A DNA stretch of 33,865 nt, from the NCBI GenBank assembly GCA_900549705.1, contig URPI01000003.1, forward strand, positions 1 to 33,865, given 5' to 3'. Positions 31,006 to 33,865 of the stretch are shown here, in pieces. Each line of letters begins with the position of its first letter. The stretch's first letter is position 1. The notes under the pieces were generated by a model. It was not told the origin of the DNA, ran no database searches, and saw only the letters and a list, made by a program, of their open reading frames with translations. The position numbers and the translations under genes are program-made. This DNA comes from an uncultured Eubacteriales bacterium (GTDB taxonomy: Bacteria; Bacillota; Clostridia; Oscillospirales; Oscillospiraceae).

Positions 31006-32793
31006 TTACGACGGTTTGGCCTTCCGCTCCATGCGGACGACCACCACGGTGGCATCGTCCGGGGTGGCGGCATCCGTTTTCAGGATGGTGGAGGCCAGCG
31101 CACCGGGCGGCGTGGTGGAGGAAAATTTTGCCCATTTGGGCGCGTCCTTTTGGCTCACGCCGTCACTGAGCAGCAGCAGGGTGTCCCCCGGCTGCATATG
31201 AATGCGGCTGACGGATTCCCGCCCGGCGGTTACCCCCAGTCCGGGGGGCGGCCCGGCAATTCCAACGGCGGCACTGCGCTTCCGCCGCAGCAGAATGCTG
31301 GGCTGCGCCCCCCATTTGTATAGCCAAACCCTGCCGCAATCCGGGTGCAGCTCGCACAAATCCACCGTCACCGCGCCGCCCCGGTCAGTCAGCGCCAGCT
31401 GGCTGTTGACGCTGCCCAGTGCCGCTCCGGGGGACAGGCCGGATTGCAGCATTTGGGTAATCAGCGCCACCATTTCACGGCTCTCGGCAGCGGCATCCTG
31501 GCCGGTGCCCATGCCGTCACACAGCAGTACATAGTATTTTCCCCCAACGCCGGGGAAGGCAGCCACCCGGTCACCGTCCGCGTGCTCCCGGCTACAGGAG
31601 CGGGCGGATACCAAAACCCGGTAGCGCGCCCCCTTCCGCTGCCCCAGGGGCAGACGGTCGGATAGCTCCCGCATGGCATCGGACAGAAAGCCGTATTGCT
31701 GCACCAACGCCATGCGGTAACCCTCCTCCTTGGTGCGGATGGCCTGCATCCGCCGCAGCAGCTGCCGATAGCGGTCGATTTCTTCTCCGGCGGCCTTGTT
31801 CCGGCACGCAAAGGGCAGCTGTTCCGTCAGTATTTTTTCGGTTAAAGCCGCCTGCTCCACGCAGCCCACCCGATGGGGGCAGCACTGACACAGAACCTGC
31901 TTCAGCTCCTCCGCCAGTCCGGCCACATCCACCGGAGGAGAAACCCACTCCAGCAGCTGCCGCTGCAATCCCGTCATCATGCGCGCCGTTCCCTCCAACT
32001 GCACCTGGGCGCGGCCAACCCGCCCCCGTTTGGGAACAGGCAGTGGCAGCAGCGCGCCCAAAAGGCCGCCCAGCGCCGTGAGTGCCGCATAAATCCATTG
32101 GCGGTCACCGCCCAGCACCATGACGGCTGCCACCGCAAATATCAGCGAAATGCTCCTGGAATAGTCCCGGCTTTTGCAGATTTTTCGGAAATAATAGGAA
32201 ATGGCGGCGGCGATGGTGACATGATACCAGCCGCTTCCCATGTCCGCTCCCACTGTGATGGCCAGCGCGGCGGGCATACTCATGGAAGCTGCCCCAAAGC
32301 CGCCCAGCAGCACCCCCAGGCAGGGACTGCGGCAGGCCACTGCCATTGTGCCCGCCCCCAGCGCCAGATCCCGTCTGCTCCGGTTCTCCCAGCAGCCAAC
32401 CGCCGTGCTGAGCCCGGCCACAGTCATAGGAATCAACAGGTTGTCCTGCTGAATAATTCCTGCCACTGCGGCCAGCGCCATGCCGCCAACCACCAGATAG
32501 TATTTGCCCGGCTTCAACAGCGTCAGCAAAAAGGCTCCAACAACCCAAAAGAGTCCCGCCCCACAGCTCCTGCCCCAGAACAGCAGGTATCCAAGCCCGC
32601 TTCCCACGGCGGAAGCGCAGCATTCCCAGCCCCGGGTGGCCATAATCAGCCCCATAACTGCGGGCTGCATCTGCCCCCCGATTTGCAGCGCCGACAGCAC
32701 CAACCCGCCGCCGAAGCAGGCTGCCCCCCGCAGCCCCGGGTGTTCTCTCCAACGCGCGTTTTGCTCCAGCATTGCCTCCACAGAATTCAGCAT
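31006..32793 (-). CDS. spoIIE: Stage II sporulation protein E phosphatase
   Basis: SpoIIE dephosphorylates SpoIIAA to activate sigma-F in the forespore and takes part in asymmetric division. The 595-residue protein has a multi-helix N-terminal membrane domain (about 25-250), a middle region with a CQCCPHRVGC cysteine cluster (302-311), and a PP2C phosphatase domain (about 390-588). Metal-binding motifs are CDGMGTG with Asp426, SDG with Asp544, and DDAT with Asp579-Asp580. It is much shorter than Bacillus subtilis SpoIIE (827), mainly in the middle region. The ATG at 32793 has GGAAGG further upstream than usual. Confidence 0.93.
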   Translation of the reverse strand: MLNSVEAMLEQNARWREHPGLRGAACFGGGLVLSALQIGGQMQPAVMGLIMATRGWECCASAVGSGLGYLLFWGRSCGAGLFWVVGAFLLTLLKPGKYYLVVGGMALAAVAGIIQQDNLLIPMTVAGLSTAVGCWENRSRRDLALGAGTMAVACRSPCLGVLLGGFGAASMSMPAALAITVGADMGSGWYHVTIAAAISYYFRKICKSRDYSRSISLIFAVAAVMVLGGDRQWIYAALTALGGLLGALLPLPVPKRGRVGRAQVQLEGTARMMTGLQRQLLEWVSPPVDVAGLAEELKQVLCQCCPHRVGCVEQAALTEKILTEQLPFACRNKAAGEEIDRYRQLLRRMQAIRTKEEGYRMALVQQYGFLSDAMRELSDRLPLGQRKGARYRVLVSARSCSREHADGDRVAAFPGVGGKYYVLLCDGMGTGQDAAAESREMVALITQMLQSGLSPGAALGSVNSQLALTDRGGAVTVDLCELHPDCGRVWLYKWGAQPSILLRRKRSAAVGIAGPPPGLGVTAGRESVSRIHMQPGDTLLLLSDGVSQKDAPKWAKFSSTTPPGALASTILKTDAATPDDATVVVVRMERKAKPS

Positions 32794-32850
32794 AGCCGCC
32801 CAGCCCTTCCTTTGTGCAGTTTGATTCCGGTTTCCCGGAACGTCTTCAAA

Positions 32851-32885
32851 ATTGTATCACCGGGGGACAGAGGATGCAGTCGCAA
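32851..32885 (-). promoter_or_regulatory. Possible spoIIE promoter with long spacer
   Basis: On the minus strand, TTGCGA (32885-32880) and TACAAT (32856-32851) are 23 bases apart. Bacillus spoIIE and spoIIG promoters also have unusually long spacers and depend on Spo0A. No exact Spo0A box was seen here, so this is tentative. Confidence 0.3.
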
Positions 32886-32918
32886 TGACGCGGGGAGAAA
32901 CCCGTCAGCTTTCCGGGT

Positions 32919-32956
32919 AAAAACTTCCCCGGGAATCCTACTTGGGATTCCCGGGG
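32919..32956 (-). terminator. Terminator of the FHA-domain gene
   Basis: On the minus strand, CCCCGGGAATCC pairs with GGATTCCCGGGG around a short loop, followed by AAG and five T. It lies 15 bases past the gene stop and before spoIIE. Confidence 0.88.
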
Positions 32957-32971
32957 AAAAGAAGCATTTTA

Positions 32972-33865
32972 TTACGTTTTTACGATGGCAACACGATACC
33001 GCCCGGAACCGGCCTGAATGACTGCGCCGGATTCCACCCGCGCCCAATGGCCGGGACGCTGGGGAGAACCGTTCAGGGCAGTGCCGTTGGTGGAATTGCG
33101 ATCGGCCAGATACAGAACCCGGCCATCCCATTGCAGCTCAAAGTGCAGGCCGGACAGGGCGTTGTCTGCGGCATTGAGCACCACTGCCGCCTTTTGATTC
33201 CGGCCAAAGGTGCGGCTTCCGTTTACGGGAATTGATACCTCCACCGTATTATCCGGGTCTCCCTCAGGGGTTAGCAGTACCGTGCAGCTGGGGATGATAA
33301 AGGCTTCATCTGTGGGCTGGACAGGCTGCACCGGTTCGCTCCGGCGCTTTGACTTTTTCTCGGGTGCGGGTGCCGGCTCCGCTTTCGGCTGTTCTTTTTG
33401 CTTCGGCAGAGGCTTCTCCTCCTGCTTTGGCTGGGGCTTTTCTGCCTGCTTCGGCTCCTGCTTGGGCATTACCGGCGGAATGGGAGAGGGAGCTGCTCTC
33501 CGCCGGGGCGGAAGCTTCTGCACCTCGCTGATTCGCTCCTCCAGCGCTGCCTCCTCCTTGGGGTCCTCTGGAATGTCGTGAATTTCCACCGGCAGGTCGT
33601 TTTCGTAGGCATAAATTCTCTTTTGGGTAACGGTGCGTCGGGTTGCCACAATCACCATAGCCACCATAATCAGAACCATCGCGGCGGCAGAGCCAATGAT
33701 CACATAAAACAGCTGCTGCTGATTATTGTCGTCCTGATAGGCCGGAATGGAAGGAGCAGTCACATCGGGTGCTGCTGCGGAAGGCTCTGCGACGGCGGGA
33801 CGAGTGGGCAGCGTCTGAGCGGGAACAGGCTGGGTTTCCGGTTCCGTGGGGGCGGGGAGGGCAGG
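32972..33865 (-). CDS. FHA-domain membrane protein (5-prime truncated by window)
   Basis: The frame stays open through the right edge of the window, so only the last 297 residues are seen. The visible part starts with a Pro/Ala/Glu-rich external linker, followed by a membrane segment (LFYVIIGSAAAMVLIMVAMV). Next comes a long charged, Pro/Lys/Glu-rich cytoplasmic stretch of KQEPKQAEKPQPKQ type. A C-terminal FHA domain (last 95 residues) has GSRTFGRNQ, LSGLHFEL and DRNSTNGTALNG, the phosphothreonine-binding loops. Domains of this kind read out Ser/Thr kinase signals. The missing N-terminus could hold a von Willebrand or similar domain. A terminator at 32919-32956 follows. Confidence 0.88.
   Translation of the reverse strand, partial: PALPAPTEPETQPVPAQTLPTRPAVAEPSAAAPDVTAPSIPAYQDDNNQQQLFYVIIGSAAAMVLIMVAMVIVATRRTVTQKRIYAYENDLPVEIHDIPEDPKEEAALEERISEVQKLPPRRRAAPSPIPPVMPKQEPKQAEKPQPKQEEKPLPKQKEQPKAEPAPAPEKKSKRRSEPVQPVQPTDEAFIIPSCTVLLTPEGDPDNTVEVSIPVNGSRTFGRNQKAAVVLNAADNALSGLHFELQWDGRVLYLADRNSTNGTALNGSPQRPGHWARVESGAVIQAGSGRYRVAIVKT

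Overview
The window is the dnaA-gyrase (origin-proximal) region of a spore-forming, moderately GC-rich Clostridia genome. The dnaA-dnaN-yaaA-recF-gyrB-gyrA gene set, the sporulation genes (spoIIE and a PdaA-type deacetylase), a tryptophan T-box, a MsmX/UgpC-type ATPase and short palindromic repeats of the kind common in gut Oscillospirales all point that way. The taxon is inferred from gene content and sequence style; no search was run.

Left part (1-13100). A Tritrichomonas foetus-type IMP dehydrogenase gene and a YitT-family membrane protein gene run leftward. They diverge from dnaA across a 254-base gap holding two back-to-back promoters but no clear DnaA-box cluster. Rightward follow dnaA, dnaN, yaaA, recF, gyrB, gyrA, rnhA, a secreted protein of unknown function and a remB/DUF370 gene. 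The run ends at a terminator whose stem contains a perfect 16-base parS palindrome. Dispersed palindromic repeats sit before gyrB and between gyrB and gyrA.

Middle part (13100-19550). A leftward DUF421/DUF4363 pair and a rightward pdaA-like gene are flanked by two copies of another repeat. Next is a leftward gene of PBECR4-like appearance. It is preceded by a promoter, about 165 bases of foldable RNA and an intrinsic terminator directly before the gene, so this is either a cis-regulatory leader or a standalone small RNA. A leftward TrpXYZ-type ABC transporter follows, behind a T-box whose specifier loop reads UGG (Trp).

Right part (19550-33865). An OmpR-type response regulator is separated by 5.6 kb from the histidine kinase and HtrA protease that look like its natural partners. 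The intervening block holds a strongly promoted structured RNA of about 270 bases (possibly the raiA motif), a small secreted Cys-rich peptide framed by 15-base inverted repeats, and a four-gene ABC import operon without an ATPase. After kinase-htrA come an acyl-ACP thioesterase and a MsmX/UgpC-like ATPase that could energise the ATPase-less importer. The window ends with leftward spoIIE and a truncated FHA-domain membrane protein.

The strongest leads are the two structured RNAs (16032-16231 and 20276-20587), the parS-terminator overlap, and the cassette that splits the two-component system.
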